Positions 9,471 through 22,400 of a stretch of DNA of 64,000 bases are shown one piece after another (position 1 is the first letter of the stretch; each line of letters opens with the position of its first letter). The notes beneath the pieces are model-generated. The model ran no database searches. It saw only the letters and a list, made by a program, of their open reading frames with translations, and was not told the origin of the DNA. The translations under genes and the position numbers were made by a program. This stretch comes from Epiperipatus broadwayi. Lineage: Eukaryota > Onychophora > Udeonychophora > Euonychophora > Peripatidae. The stretch spans positions 6,759,501 through 6,823,500 of the forward strand of contig JAQFVV010012446.1 of NCBI GenBank assembly GCA_028023455.1, given 5' to 3'.

Positions 9471-12354
9471 AGTCCGAGTCATCATAGTAATCTTAGACTG
9501 CCATCAGAATGTGACTCGGCTTTTTGTTAGAATAGTTAAGTTTATCCTAAATTGATCAAAATTTAAGTAGATATCTATAATATGATTAGATAGTCATATT
9601 TTAATATGATTTTAAAAATGCAACTGCATAGGAGATTGTTTCCAATATTAATCTGTAAATTATCTAGAAGATATTCTTATTTTTTAAAGACTTTTTAATC
9701 CTTTCTGTAACCAGATTAAAAGATATATTTTTAGCCACATCTTTATATTTGGCATAACTTGACTTTTTAATACATAATTCATCCATGAGATTATTTTCAA
9801 ATTTAATCAAGAAAAATTATATTACATTGACTCTCATTTGTATAATAATACTAATAGAAAATCTTACATTGATCACATATTTACTATGATGCCTTAACAT
9901 TGATCTATTAGTAGAACGATTTTGCATTGATCTATTCTAATTTATACAAATTTTAAATGAGGTGTAAAGTACATATCCAAGAGACTAGAAGTAGTTTGAT
10001 TCACTTGGGTTTCTAAATGTAAGTGAACACAGAGATGACTTGGTAGGTAAATAATTCTTAAGTAACCAAAAAGGTATTGGAATAAAAATCAGGGATGCGT
10101 AAGACTGATTTTTTTCAAGCCACTCACTAATAATCTTTGAGATCCAAATTAGAAATGTTAGCATTTAACAGTAAATTCCTAAAGAATGAACATCGATCTT
10201 CTTGTGAATATGATTGGAATAAGATTTACTTTTTGATGTAACATTTTAATTTTGAAGCATACTAACCTATGATCCATTGAACAATCTGGAATTGTAAATA
10301 TTCAAGTAATATGAACTATACCATCATCTGTTAAAATACCAATATTTTGAATGTGGATGCACTATGTTCTTTTGTAGTGGTTTTCTGTCTAAACTAAATG
10401 TTTGTGATTGAATTTACAGCTACAATATCATTAAAAAACCAAAATGCATTAAGTCTTCAAAAAAGAAAAGTTTAATAGTATTGCTATAATAATGTTACCA
10501 ACAAGGAAAAAGTTTTCCTTCTTTGAATTCTCTAAATCTAATATTGGGAGTAGGTATTAATACAGCTCTAGCACCAATGTGCAAGGCAACTTTTGACCAT
10601 TAACTGTTCACTGATATGATGAGGAATTTCAAGAACAGAAGATTAGACATTACAGCAAATCCAACACCATGCATTTTCCTTTCATTTGCTGATCTGTCCT
10701 TCCAAAAAAACTTCCATCCTCTGGAAAAGAGCAGTTATATCAATCTTAAATCTTGACAACTCCTTAGCAACCAGTGCAGTCCTTTATTATGGTATTGAAG
10801 AGTTATATCAAATAAAATTTATACATTCCATGTACCTATATTTAGGGAAAAATTACATTTAGAATACTTATCTTTATTACCACCATTGATTTGTGTTAAG
10901 CATGACAATCTAATAACTGTGAGATTCGGGCTATTTTTAGATTATATTTTCTAGACTCCTACTTCCATGATAGGGAGATAACTAAAAAGGACTACCTAAA
11001 TATACAAATTTTGTCAGTTGCAAATCCAGTTCCAAACAAACTCAGTGATTTTTTAGTGCCTCATGCAAAGATTGCAACTGATGACTGTCCACTTACCAAA
11101 ACCATCCCTATCATTGTTTTCTTAATTCTCAAGAGTTTGAGATAAAAAGAGAAATGGAATCAGAAATGTTATGCAAGTAGTTAATGGATGAAAACGTTCC
11201 ACAAACACAATCCTATTGTTTATGTTAATATAGGGGGGTAATTGATAGCATGAGAGGTTCATGAAAATCAGGCCCTAAACTAATTTAAATGATTAAGGAA
11301 GGAAAAGAGGAGATAGAAAGGGATGTCTGTATCAGCAGCAGAACCTCAACTTTGATAAATCAGCATCTTATTCTAAAAAGTAGCAGAAAATACTCTTGGT
11401 CAGATATGAAATAGTGAGAAATCTAGCACATACTGTTATTAACAGTACACAGCTCATGTTAATTGATTTATTAAAATTTTTAGATTCGTATACCAAATGT
11501 CACTTGGTAGTCAAATCCAAAATCTACTTTTATTTTACATGTGGTTAGTGTTTGGAAATTAAAGATTGTTATATTTGCTAAAACATAAATATAATTCTTG
11601 GAACAAGGCATCTTGTTCAAGAGGGACTTAAAAGCTAGTAGCCTATAAACAGCTATCATTTAGTGACATTTTGTATGATACATATATTCTTCTAAATTAG
11701 AAAACCAATTACCATAAAATAAAACCAATATGGCTGATATATTAAATTTCATATAGAATACAAAATCATATAACATAAAAATACTAGCCAAAAAACATTT
11801 TTAAAACTCCAACGAAAGAGCTATTATAGATTAATGAGAAACTTCTTTAGCTCAGGGATTGTCAATTAGTAAGTAATTGATTTATCTCTGTTTACATGGA
11901 TATAATCTTATTTTTATTCTTTATTATATATATATATATGCACACAGAATAATTCATTATTGTACTTAAAAAAAAATTATATGTAAGCAAGTTTTAAATT
12001 CAGGTGTTACAAATTTATTTGATGATTTTTTTTAAAACATGTATAATATGTATATGTGCTTTGTGCACAGATAATGAAGCTGATAACAGTAAATAATATT
12101 ATACAATTATTAAAGCTGAGTACTTTCAGGAGAATTCATATTCCTGTATTCATAGCTACTAGAATTTCCACATTGAACATGCATCATTCTGACCACAATT
12201 CAAAAGTTTTTCAACTTGTCAAAGAGTTCAATTTCACATTTATATATGACCACAATCTGTATTTGATTACTTTTGTTTTCATCACACTCATATATGTTAA
12301 GTTTATTTATTGCCATAACTTAATAAACTTTTAATAAATAGTATATATAAATAT
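9471..12354. other. 2.9 kb without a recognised feature
   Basis: No reading frame, LINE, SINE or foldback signature could be supported. The 10.5-11.4 kb part is less AT-rich and may be old transposon sequence, but no motif survives. Confidence 0.4.
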
Positions 12355-12925
12355 ATTTAAAAGGGATTTGAAGTCAGACTTTTAAGCTCCCTATAGTTAT
12401 CCACTCCTTATACATGTGAAAAAAGATAAATGATATCCAATATACATATTTCATGCTGAACCAACACTCATTACTTGGTCCAGATCATCATCTCCTGCAC
12501 ATATATATAATCAGTGCTCAGTTTATATTAAGATAGCAAATCTTCAAACTTTAATGGACAGGTTTCAATCTTCTCCATACTCCCAACTCCTCAGCCATCC
12601 ATATTGATAATCTGATAAATGGAATGCTCAAAGGTAATGTTGATGCCAAGCTTATTGTCATACTCATATTAATTTTGTTACTCTGACCTGTTACATATGG
12701 AACCTTAATATGTCCATTTAAATACCCAGAAGATGGATGGGCAAAATACAGGCTGAATATGTAATATGCCTGTCCATTAAAGTTTGAAGATTTGCTATCT
12801 CAATATAAGCTGAGCACTGATTATATATGTGTGTGAGAGAATGATGAACTGGACCAACTGATGAGGGCTGATTCAGCACAAAATACATACATTGGAGATC
12901 ATTTATCTTTTTTTCCATATGTTTG
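12355..12925. mobile_element. Family G foldback element
   Basis: The left arm (about 12410-12565, e.g. AGTGCTCAGTTTATATTAAG) is complementary to the right arm (about 12765-12920). The same sequence recurs as single arms at 24.2 and 31.4 kb. The middle, read on the minus strand, contains CTGAGGA..GAAAC..GTC, but no stem II can be drawn. No protein is encoded. Confidence 0.7.
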
Positions 12926-13129
12926 CAATATAACATTTTTGATGCAATTATCGTATTAAACTTGGAGCATATTAATCTTCTGTCTAACCAGTAATCTCCT
13001 AATTATAATATAATCCATTAAATGCATCCAAATTCCTTTATAGCATTTTTTCCTAATATGAAGTGTTTATGTCAAGCAGTTTATATTTTTGTACATAAGA
13101 ACAGGTCATTAGAATTCATTAAAGTTGTT

Positions 13130-14120
13130 ACCAGTATCAACAAGAATTATCAGATGAAAGTAAAAAAAAAAACTGGATTAAAAGTAAATGCTAAAAAGAT
13201 TAAACTAATCTTCAATAGATTTTTTTCAGAAGAAAATAAAAATTGATAACTATGAATTAGAAGTTAAAAAAATTATAAATATTTAGTCAGATTACTAATA
13301 CAGCAACTTTCTCCACCTAGTGTAAACCATAGTAATCAATAGGTGCTAGAAGGTTAGTGCATCAAAATCCCTATCTAGTGCCTACTCATCCAATAGCCCC
13401 AGATTAGTTTCTAGCTTATTGCTTTCATCAGTGAGGAGGCTGGATCTGAGAGCATTGCACCTAAACTTTGGATTTTATGCAACTCTCCCGCAGCCACCCT
13501 TTACCGTTTTAGTTAACCATAAAGCTATTGGCCCAAACTAATCCAAGCTTATTTGCTTATACAGATCTGAACGCAGTTTAGTATTTATATATCTTAATAT
13601 CTTTGGTTGTAGTGGTTTACTACTAATGAAGATGGAAGCATAATGAATCCAATTAATCGTACAATTAAACATGGCTGGAATGCTTTTGGTAGAAATAATA
13701 TTGATAAGAAATATGCCTACGTATTTAAAAAGAAAAATTTTTCATGTTATATTTTACCATTTCTTACTTATGGGCCTGAAACTTGGACATTTAACAGAAG
13801 TGTAATTCAGTGTCTTTAAATCACTCATTGAAAATATGGAAAGATGTATGTTAGGAGTAAGAAGAATGAAATATATGGGTGAGAGAACAAAGAGATTTCA
13901 CCAACATCATTGAAAGAATTAAGAAACTGAAATGTTGGGCTAATAAAGATGGACAATTGAAGTCTTAAACTGTATTTCCAAGAAATTATAAAAAAAAAAA
14001 TACCTAGAAAGAAATCACATGTGAGATGGATGGATGAATTAAAGACATTTGATATGTTTGTAAAGACATGGAGAAAACGGATTAAATTTGGAGAAACTTT
14101 CATCCTGTAGGAATCAATAT
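13130..14120 (+). mobile_element. RTE-like LINE copy interrupted by a family A element
   Basis: The reading ATCAGATGAAAGTAAAAAAAA..TGGATTAAAAGTAAATG (13150-13190) matches the MKVGLKINVKKTK region of the LINE, then continues to AGTCAGATTACTAAT (13286-13301). After 13626 it resumes with GAAGATGGAAGCATAATGAA and runs through the GSETW region to GGAGAAACTTTCATCCTGTAG (14090-14110). Multiple frameshifts. The 324-bp interruption is listed separately. Confidence 0.82.
13303..13626 (+). mobile_element. Family A element nested in the LINE
   Basis: Begins with a worn version of the family A arm (..GTAATCAATAGGTGCTAGAAGG..) and includes CCTATCTAGTGCCTACTCATCC, then the hammerhead-like core on the minus strand at 13397-13436 (CTGATGA, GAAAC, ACTAATC), then the internal AGTTAACCATAAAGCTATTG region. 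ACTAAT occurs at both junctions and is a likely target duplication. It is younger than the LINE copy it splits. Confidence 0.75.
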
Positions 14121-14324
14121 TGGTGGAAATGATGATGAATATTTGCATACCAAAAAAAAGATTGAAGTAAGAAGTGGTATGAGTATAATTAATTAAACAA
14201 TAAAAAATAAAGGTCTCCAACAAAAATCCTAGAAGAAATGAAGTATAAATAAATATTAATTTAATTTTGGCTTATAACAGTAATTCCAATATATTTTCTT
14301 CTCCTTTCTTTAATATATGCTGTT

Positions 14325-14505
14325 ATAACTATCTTATTGCATTGCCAAATCCATATAATATTAATATCATCTATGTCCTTTATTACTTTTTACAATGCTT
14401 TTTTACAACCAACTATTGACGATAGAAAAACGTCAATAGTGGGTTGTAAAAAATCATGGTAAAAATATAAAAAACATAGATGGTATTAATAATATATGCT
14501 ATTAT
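14325..14505. mobile_element. Family D foldback element, short copy
   Basis: TATCTTATTGCATTGCCAAATCC leads into TTTACAATGCTTTTTTACAAC, a short loop around AAACGTCAATAGTGG, and the complementary arm. It shares both outer arms with the copies at 18.4, 54.7 and 58.0 kb but lacks the hammerhead-like centre. Confidence 0.7.
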
Positions 14506-15899
14506 TAATAAATAAGCTGATTTCAAAATTTTATTATTTAGTGATTATTTTAATATGTCTATGTGTTATCCCATATATCAATACATTGAATACACTATTA
14601 TGAAAGTTGGTCAATTCACGATGAATATAAACTGATCAATTCTTCACACGTGATAATTATTTAGAATGCTTTTTCAAATTATTGTTTCAGTTAATAAATT
14701 AGTCATTTAACACAAATGTTTGTTAGCATTCTGCTTTATCTCGGTGTTACAGGTAGAGAAGTTTCGTGTAGATTTTATATTATTTACATCAGTATTATAT
14801 AACTTGGCGCATTTTTATAAAAACTTAATCTATTACAAAAGAAATCTGTCTAAAAAATTTATTTAGTCATTAATTAAACCAATAAAAATTTTGTCTAAAA
14901 TGACAGCGATTAAGCTTTTATATAAAATAGATTGTTTTGAATCCAATGATAATTTTTATGTTTTAATAAATTTTTTTTTAAATGTTTCTGGTGATGTATT
15001 TAATGGTAATAATACAATAGTAAAAAAAAAAACTAAATTTAATTTCAGTTAATTAACAAATTTATCAATACAGAAGTTTATAAATTAAACTAATGGCGGC
15101 AACCCCTCGAAAAGTTGCAGAATAATTGTATATGGTCGTGAAATTTAAAAAAAAAAATACGTATAAAAATATTATTTTTATCAGAAATTAAAAATAAAAT
15201 ATAATAATGCATTTTAGTTTTATTCTTAACCTAGTAGTAAGTGCATTAGCGAAATATCCATAACAAACAAATACCCATTTATGTCCAATAATAATAAAAA
15301 TTTAACAGCGTTCGGACTAGTTTAATTGCACTTAATAAAATTCACCTAGTGAAAATTAATTAACAAATGTATTTCCTAAACTATGATATTTTATCATATT
15401 TCCTAATTAGTCAAATAAGTTACTGCTATAATCAAATAATTTAAAAGATTATCGTATGGTTTTATTCCTCGGAAGTTCGGGGCCAGAAAAGACAATGCTG
15501 TACGCAATAAATGAAATTGTAAGCTCCTAAGTCTATCATTCGATTACTGCACCAAACATCGCAAAGCAGTTAAATAATCCAGAATCATTTCACAGCTTTG
15601 GGGAATTTCATTTTCTGTTAAAATTCTGTTTTTAAAATTTACACACTTTTTATACCAATAGTTGTTATTGTAATTTCATCAAGTTTTTTTTGACAAATTG
15701 TTCGATTTTGCTATAGTTTTTGAAATGATTCTGTATATGTTTCTTATTGTATTTGAAAATCTATAAGGTTTCTAGCTGACGTGATCTGTTTCTGGTGATT
15801 TATACTATTATTTTTTTCCTTTCCAATTTTTTCTTCAGTCGCCCCCCCACCAAGATTAGTGACATTGAAAATTTATAATAGCCACCATACATGGTGAAA
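14506..15899. other. Non-coding stretch, nothing recognised
   Basis: Very AT-rich; a C7 run lies at 15842-15848. No frame or repeat end supported. Confidence 0.4.
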
Positions 15900-16290
15900 C
15901 GCAATTAAAGTGATTGGTGACTTTCTCCATGCAGCCTGCAATACCATTTCTGAATCAATCCATGTGTTATGTTGCAACAGTTACATAACTGAATATTGAG
16001 TTACAATGTAAAATGTGACTGTTTCATACCTTAATCCACAATAGAACAATACTGATATCAAATTTTGTTTTAAATTGGGCAAAACTGCTACTGAAATTTA
16101 TACATTAATTCAGATTGTATGGCAATAAAGAATTTTTTCAAGTGGTTTGATAAGATTTCATCATGATAGGAAGAGCATTAAAGATGATTGCCAAAGAGAC
16201 ACAAAACTAACACTTTTCATGACAACTTATGATAAAGACACCTTGATACATCAAAATTTTTATGGTAAATAGCTATAATACATGCATTGA
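15900..16290 (+). pseudogene. Mariner-type transposase N-terminal fossil
   Basis: Translation around 16045-16100 gives DIKFCFKLGKTATEIYTLIQ, typical of the first helix-turn-helix of mariner transposases. In a shifted frame FHHDRKSIKDD (from about 16157) matches the RF..GRESIEDD segment that follows. At least two frameshifts and several stops are present. The catalytic DDD/E region is absent. The upstream part (TTCTGAATCAATCCATGTG, 15951-15969) also matches the second copy at 21.8 kb, so the non-coding 5' end is present too. Confidence 0.62.
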
Positions 16291-16502
16291 TTAAGAGATG
16301 GTGTGGTTGGTTTGCAGAGAGAGAACTAGTCATCTTAACTGGAACATAATGCTTGAAGTTATGCTATTATAAATTTTAAAGGGTTCTTTTAACAACCACT
16401 TCATAACAGTGCAGTAGGAATGTTAGATTTATAAATAGTTGATTAAACTGGAGAATGGAAAAAAGATTGTAAATGTTCAGCGACAATGAGAAGTAATGTT
16501 GT

Positions 16503-16710
16503 AGTATGTTGGATTATTTCTATCATTAAATGTACCACTCAAAATGTTGTGTAATCTATTAACTTGTGTTGTCTATTTATGATATTACTAACAAGTCATT
16601 TGTATTTGAAAAGTTTAAAATTTTCTAGACATTTAACTGTAGATAATGGAAATAGTCCAAGATATTATAACATCTAAAATACTATCATCATAAATCTTCA
16701 GACAATAAAT
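16503..16710. mobile_element. Family C relative without tRNA-like module
   Basis: The left end TTGGATTATTTCTATCATTAAATG and the right end GATAATGGAAATAGTCCAAG..ATCATCATAAATCTTCAG match the ends of the family C elements, but the roughly 100-bp interior holds neither the tRNA-like part nor the hammerhead-like motif. An internally deleted, old copy. Confidence 0.65.
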
Positions 16711-17088
16711 TTTATAACATGCAAACTAGAGGAACTGCAGTAATGTATATTATTAGTTTATTTATTAGACAAATGAAGTATAAAAAGATAACAGATTACT
16801 AATAAATATCACATTAGTAACTCGATGATTTCCTGATATGAAATTTAAAGCAAAACAAATCTCATCAGAGCTCGGTCTAACTTAACAAGTGTCTTTATGA
16901 ACGATATTTTATATCCCTATTACAGTTCCAAGTATAAGTTCATGTATATAATAGAAGTCATAATAGCTATCATTAGTCCTATTATATCTCATCTTGCCTT
17001 AGAAGTGGACTAGTCCAGATCCCATTTTTATCTGATTGAATTGAGCACTCATTGCCGCTAACCAATATGTAAACATTTGGAAAACCAG

Positions 17089-17464
17089 TGTGTAAACATC
17101 AATCATTAGTAAGTACAAGCCAATAGGCAATGATGCTGTCTGAATCCAATTGCTGCTAGTAAGACAGGATCTGACTATAAATAGTCAGCCTTTTGCAGGC
17201 AAGAGAGAATGTCTGCCTAACCTAAATGACAGAACGCACTCTCAATTGAACAAACTCTTGGGGTAAGCTATTATATACAGCTGGAAATAGGTCCAGTCAT
17301 TTGGACCCTACCTGCTCAGCATTAATAAAGTTCAGATAAGTGGAAATATATTTATTGATTTGTATATTATGTAAATATATTTAATACTAATAAATCAGAT
17401 TGAATTTCAAGTATTTGTATTTATTATTACTTTTGGTTGGAGTCTGCAATCCAGACCAAACACA
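17089..17464 (+). mobile_element. Probable LTR (solo or truncated element)
   Basis: Starts TGTGT and ends ACACA (17464). It contains a TATA-like CTATAAATAG near 17176 and AATAAAG near 17318, in the order expected for U3-R-U5. Eight bases after the end lies a possible primer-binding site. No gag or pol frame follows and no second LTR was found, so it is a solo LTR with a scrap of leader, or a deleted element. Boundaries are approximate. Confidence 0.42.
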
Positions 17465-17471
17465 GCAGATT

Positions 17472-17482
17472 TGGCGCAGTTG
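17472..17482 (+). promoter_or_regulatory. Possible retroelement primer-binding site (tRNA-Ser type)
   Basis: TGGCGCAGTTG is complementary to the 3' end of animal tRNA-Ser (..CGACTGCGCCA) with one G:U position. Its place just after the LTR-like end supports the LTR call. Confidence 0.4.
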
Positions 17483-18399
17483 ACAGTCCATTAATCTAAA
17501 CTATCATTTGTTCATTTTTAAACCTATCCCAACCAGCATGAATTTTAAATTCATTTTTGATCATGAGCAGGAAATAAGTATATATATAAACCATAAGTAC
17601 ACATAACTGTTTATCACATGAAATGCTCAAAATTAACCAATAGAATATGTTGTCAAGGCACCGCTTAGATAATAAATGGAAATCCTTTTATCTGAGTATA
17701 TTGGTAGATGTTTATATATACACATTTAAAATACATTGCTTTGTCTCAGTTGAAAATTGAAGAGAGTTTAATGCTTTTTTCTAGCAGTTATCTGCATAGT
17801 TTTTAATTCAATGTCAGTTATTTTGCTATTGATCTAATCTCTTTCTCAACTATCTTCAAAGCATGTTAACATTTTAAATAATTACCAAGTTCTAGTACAA
17901 ATCCATTGGAGTTTTTCTAAGGTTAGAGGTATTAACTAGTAACACTATCTTTTTGATCAATTTTGTCTTCTAATTTTGTATTAACACACATCTTACTAAT
18001 CTATGGTCATTTCCTATGTCCAATCTATTAAGCAGACTATAGATTTGGAAATATATTTTCGTTAATCAAAATATACAGTAATCCAATTTTGTGAACATAG
18101 AAGCATTTGAATCTTTCCATGTCCATTTCTGAGTAGCATTTTTCTCAAAAAGAGAATTCATAATACAGAATTTTTATTCTCTGTATATTTTACAAGTCTA
18201 TTCTCTCATTCTATTTTCCTAACCAGATTTATTCAAAACACTTAACATTAAAATTTCCCGTATCAAAAAGCATTCCATGTATGTAGATAAAAAAAAAATT
18301 TTTGTCACCGCAATGAAAACTTATGCGGTTGTAAATCTGTATTTGGTATCTTTGTTAAGTTTAATAACTAATTTCACTTGATCTGATATACTAGTAATC
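17483..18399. other. Non-coding stretch, nothing recognised
   Basis: AT-rich; no retroviral-type reading frame follows the LTR-like segment. Confidence 0.4.
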
Positions 18400-18690
18400 T
18401 TAATACTATATAAAACTAAATTGTCCATGCACTTTACTATTGTATTTACCACCCTTTTTTACAGTTTTGATTGCCAAAACTAGCCTCAACCATTAAATTT
18501 TAAAAATTTACCATTCTAAAATTTGAATTTAGCAGTTGAGGCTAGGAGATATAAAGTTCTGAAGAACTGTAAAAAAGGGTGGTAAATAAAGAATTGTGTA
18601 ACAGTAGTAAAGTGCAAGGAGAATTTAGTATTATATGGTATACATTTGACAATGCAGTAAGAAAGAGTAGTTATTAATCTCCATACTGTT
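18400..18690. mobile_element. Family D foldback element
   Basis: TTTACCACCCTTTTTTACAGTT (18447-18468) is complementary to AACTGTAAAAAAGGGTGGTAAA (18566-18587). GCACTTTACTATTG and its complement extend the arms. The right flank TATTATATGGTATACATTTGACAATGCAGTAAG matches the outer part of the other family D copies. A remnant TTCTGAAGAACTG at 18556-18568 marks the former hammerhead-like centre. Confidence 0.68.
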
Positions 18691-20374
18691 ATTTTTTTAA
18701 CCACATTGCAGAATCTATTCATGTCTGTGTGAACTTCCAATAATTTTTAAAAGGGTTGATGATTAGTGAACAAATTTATAACTATAATATTACCTTTCTT
18801 TTGTTCAATGCATCAGTTGGCATCTTACTGGTTGAGAAAAAATATATATCTTTAAAAGACATTCGTGCCAGTTTTAGAATAGAACAGAAAAAAATTTTCA
18901 ATGAGGTCACAAATGTATGGTATGCCTAACCAGACGAATAAAAACTGGCTAAGTATTAAACTGCTCCATTCTAAATGTAATTGCTAAGATATAAATAAAT
19001 ATTAGTTTAAAAAAATACAGAAAATATTATTTCTAAGCTCTGAGTGAATACAAAAATTTGAGATGAAATCGCATTTATAATAAAGAGAACTAATTTGATT
19101 AAAATATATGTTGCCTGCATCTATTGAAAAAAATATCTACGTATTTTTTCTAATGTTAATATATTAACGTATATATATTAAAGGTGATATTAATACTGAT
19201 ATTCAGAGGAAATATTGAAAATACTAAATATAATCTTAATTCATGTATTATTATAAACAAATTTATATGATTATCTTGGCTATATAATGATGCTTTATAT
19301 TACATCATTTACTTAAAAATTATATAAAAAAACATCATAATAGATTTACGTTTATTTCCATTTTTGATTTTAAAATTACAATTGTTTTCACATCAAATTT
19401 TTGAAATGGATCTTGAATAAATAAAAGTTTTTCCGTAATTGGCCTAGATTTTTAAAAAAATCTAGAAATGTATTATTCGCTCCTGAGACTTTGTTTTAAG
19501 ATAATTGGTAGCAGGTTCAACTTCACCAATATCTGTGGAAGTAAATTTGTGCATTTATAGAATTTTTTCTCATGTGGAACTAAAACTTTAGTAGCACCTA
19601 TTACTGGAAATGACAAATGGAATTGATCCGATAATCTTACGTTTCATGATCTAACACCGTTGCTTTAAAACCATACATTCTAAGTATCATGATATAGGGT
19701 CATGTAGGCTCAATATAAGATTACAGTCAGTTCACAAAATGTTTTCCAGTTGTTTAGTTAGAAAGTTTAATGTACCGTCTTTTAATTTTGCAGAGAATGT
19801 GCGGCATTGAAAATGCTCAAAATATTTTGGATAATAAGTATTATTGAAAGCTTTGTTCAATACGAGTAGATTTTATTTTATCACGCAAATTTATTACAGT
19901 TTGATTATGGAGTTTAACTCATATTACACTCTATATTGATTATATTAGGGTTAGATTATAACAATATTGTTAAAAGAAGCTTCTAATGATGCTTTTTCTG
20001 GTTTTATCAATCTTGAGCTTACAAATGGAAATATCAGTTAATTTTTTGAGAGATCCTATACCAAATATTTGCAGAAGGAACAAGTCTTTCAATTGGATCT
20101 CATGAAGATTTGTTTTTCATGGTCTCTCCATCTTTTTGGATTAGAAACATAAGAGAAATTAAAAGTTCTACAGAAATTTCTGAATCTTTGTTAGACAATT
20201 ATTGATTTGTTTTGATTCCAAGATGGAATATTGCTTTTGGTGTATCTTGAGGAATGCTCTGGCAGTTATTATAGATTGATTACATTTATCGTAATGATAA
20301 AGGATGAGTAGAATTCTGTTAATATTTCTCTTCAATACATAAAATGTATTTGAAAAATAAATTTTTCAATTTAT
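18691..20374. other. Non-coding stretch, nothing recognised
   Basis: AT-rich with no supported feature. Confidence 0.4.
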
Positions 20375-20690
20375 GTATTTAATCAGTTCCTACTTATGGA
20401 TCTGAGACCTGGTCACTTAACATAAGAGCAATACAGAAACATCAAATTATTAAACAAAGTATGGAGAGATGTATGTCAGGAAGAAAAGATTAAAAGCAAA
20501 ATACTTGAGATGGAGATTAGAGATATCATTGAAAGAAGAATTGAAATGGAGCAAGTTCAAACATGTTGTTTAAAGAAATAATAATAAATGGTCAGTTGAA
20601 ATCTTAAAGATTATTATAGATTTAAAAAGAGAAACGTGTGGATGGATGAAACAAGGATGTTTGTTGATATGATATGAAGAATAATATTTG
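20375..20690 (+). mobile_element. RTE-like LINE fragment
   Basis: Begins near CAGTTCCTACTTATGGATCTGAGACC (20386-20411, the LTYGSETW segment), runs through ATGGAGAGATGTATG, and ends in TGGATGGATGAAACAAGG (20639-20656, RWMDEIR). Many deletions; both the 5' part and the extreme 3' end are missing. Confidence 0.72.
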
Positions 20691-21382
20691 TTTTATATTG
20701 ATTATAAATCAAATGATTCAATATTAGATTATTATCAATCAATAGTTGGTTATTTTTGGTGAAGCAAAATATAAAACAATAGTTGTATCTATGTCTCATC
20801 TACCTGAGTCAAATGTTTCTCTTTGCATGGCATTATGAAATATATGTTGTTTAAAGCAATACGATCTAAAAATTGAGAATCTATTTTAATAACAGCTGCA
20901 TAAAGAGCCGTTATGGTAATTTAACGCAGATATAGATTGTATTGAGAGATTTATAAATATTGCATATGGAAAGATAATCAATTCTAATAATGATTATTGC
21001 ATTATTAAAATTATCTTTAATAGAGTTTATTTGCTTTGTCACATGGTTTCAAGCTAAGGTAGACATAGATTTAATATGTATTCAGTTAAAAACCATTATA
21101 AAATCAGGGTTTTTTAAAAAGTGATATTTTTAGAAGAATTATGAATTTCCCAAAGAGCAATTACCATAACATTTGCATTATATCATTATTTGTAAAAAAA
21201 AATCTCTATTTTTGTTATGGTATATTCTCAATATTCAATTGAAGAAACTTTATTGTTGAAATAATTTTATCTCAAACTGATGTAGAATTTAACAAAATTG
21301 ATTATTTCGTAATGATGAGAATATTATTCTGTAGGAGATAATATGGCTCTTGACATGTTCCACAGTTCTCAATATCATTTAT
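20691..21382. other. Non-coding stretch, nothing recognised
   Basis: AT-rich sequence between a LINE fragment and a mariner fossil; no feature supported. Confidence 0.4.
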
Positions 21383-21850
21383 ACGGGGTGTTATAATGAA
21401 AAAATGACTGATTTTCTTTCCAAGCTGTCTTTGTCCTATCTCTAAATTAATGCATGTTTTATGTTATGACATGGTTAGCTATTCATCACAAAAATTTTAA
21501 AGTCCTAACATGTCTGGTTCACAAATTATGATATGAAATATGATAGTGTATTTCATTTCTTCATTGATCGTCTTCAATGCTCTCCCGCATTACAAAGTCT
21601 TGCAAAAGACATATGATTCTTGGCTTCACTGCCACACATAATTTGAATCATTTAAAATATTTTCAGTAGCAATTTTGCCAAAACAAAATGTAATGTTAAC
21701 ATATTGTTCTATCATGAGTTAAATTGTTACATTTCATGTTATAACTCGTAATCCAGACACACTAGCATATTGCTATGTAGCACATGTCTTGATTCAGAGA
21801 TGGAGCTGCAGGCATTTTGGAAAACCAATCTTTTTTTCACTAGATGCATT
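21383..21850 (-). pseudogene. Second mariner-type transposase fossil, internally deleted
   Basis: Read on the minus strand it follows the 15.9-kb copy: TCTGAATCAAGACATGTG (from about 21808), then a KFCFGKIATE-like segment, and a CGGGAGAGCATTGAAGACG (RESIEDD) segment near 21570-21588. The plus-strand end TACGGGGTGTTATAATG (21382-21398) looks like a mariner terminal repeat beside a TA. Stops and shifts are frequent. The catalytic domain is gone. Confidence 0.55.
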
Positions 21851-22304
21851 GTATAATCCAAGAACCTAAGATTTTTATCCCCATAGATCTGGTTTAATTA
21901 TTCTCCATAATACTAACACCTAGGTTTATAGTTTTGTTGAGAGGTTTCATAATTTGCAGTATTTATTTTTAACAATAAATTAATTATAAGAAGTTTTGTT
22001 TTTATGTTCAGACATCATTTGATAGGAAAGAATCTTATTAATGAAATGTTTAACAATAATGCTGTCAACAACATCACATTAATTTTGTAGATAAAGGATA
22101 GAAAAGATTTATAATTGTTATAAAATTGAAACCTCAAAAATACATAGAACTGACTTGGTGTCAGGGTTTTTTAAAATTTCAGATTATAGCTTGAATACTA
22201 TAAAAGACTGAAAAGTGCTAGAACATCAGTACATTAAGTTCTAATCCTATATCTTCATTCACGTTTACAAAGACTAGAAATTGGTGGGAATTTTATATCC
22301 CTAG

Positions 22305-22400
22305 TCAAGCATTGATGGCCTAGCAGTTACCATAGCTACCTTCCAAGCAGCTGGTCTGGGTTCACTTCCTGGTCAATGCTTTGACATATGAAAAAAAAAA
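22305..22400 (+). mobile_element. tRNA-derived SINE (family S2), copy 1
   Basis: GATGGCCTAGCAGTTACC (A-box-like) and GGTCTGGGTTCACTTCC (B-box-like) lie 45 bp apart, followed by the tail CAATGCTTTGACATATGAAAAA. The same module and tail recur at 53.2 kb. Confidence 0.62.

Noticed and set aside
12056-12334. 92-codon plus-strand frame
   Set aside because: Low-complexity, AT-driven peptide without domain, splice context or composition shift.
12540-12600. Family G minus-strand CTGAGGA..GAAAC..GTC as a ribozyme
   Set aside because: The 21 bases between the two core parts do not fold into a stem, in this copy or at 31.57 kb. Kept only as a remark.
13825-14223. 132-codon minus-strand frame
   Set aside because: Antisense to the degraded LINE copy at 13.1-14.1 kb.
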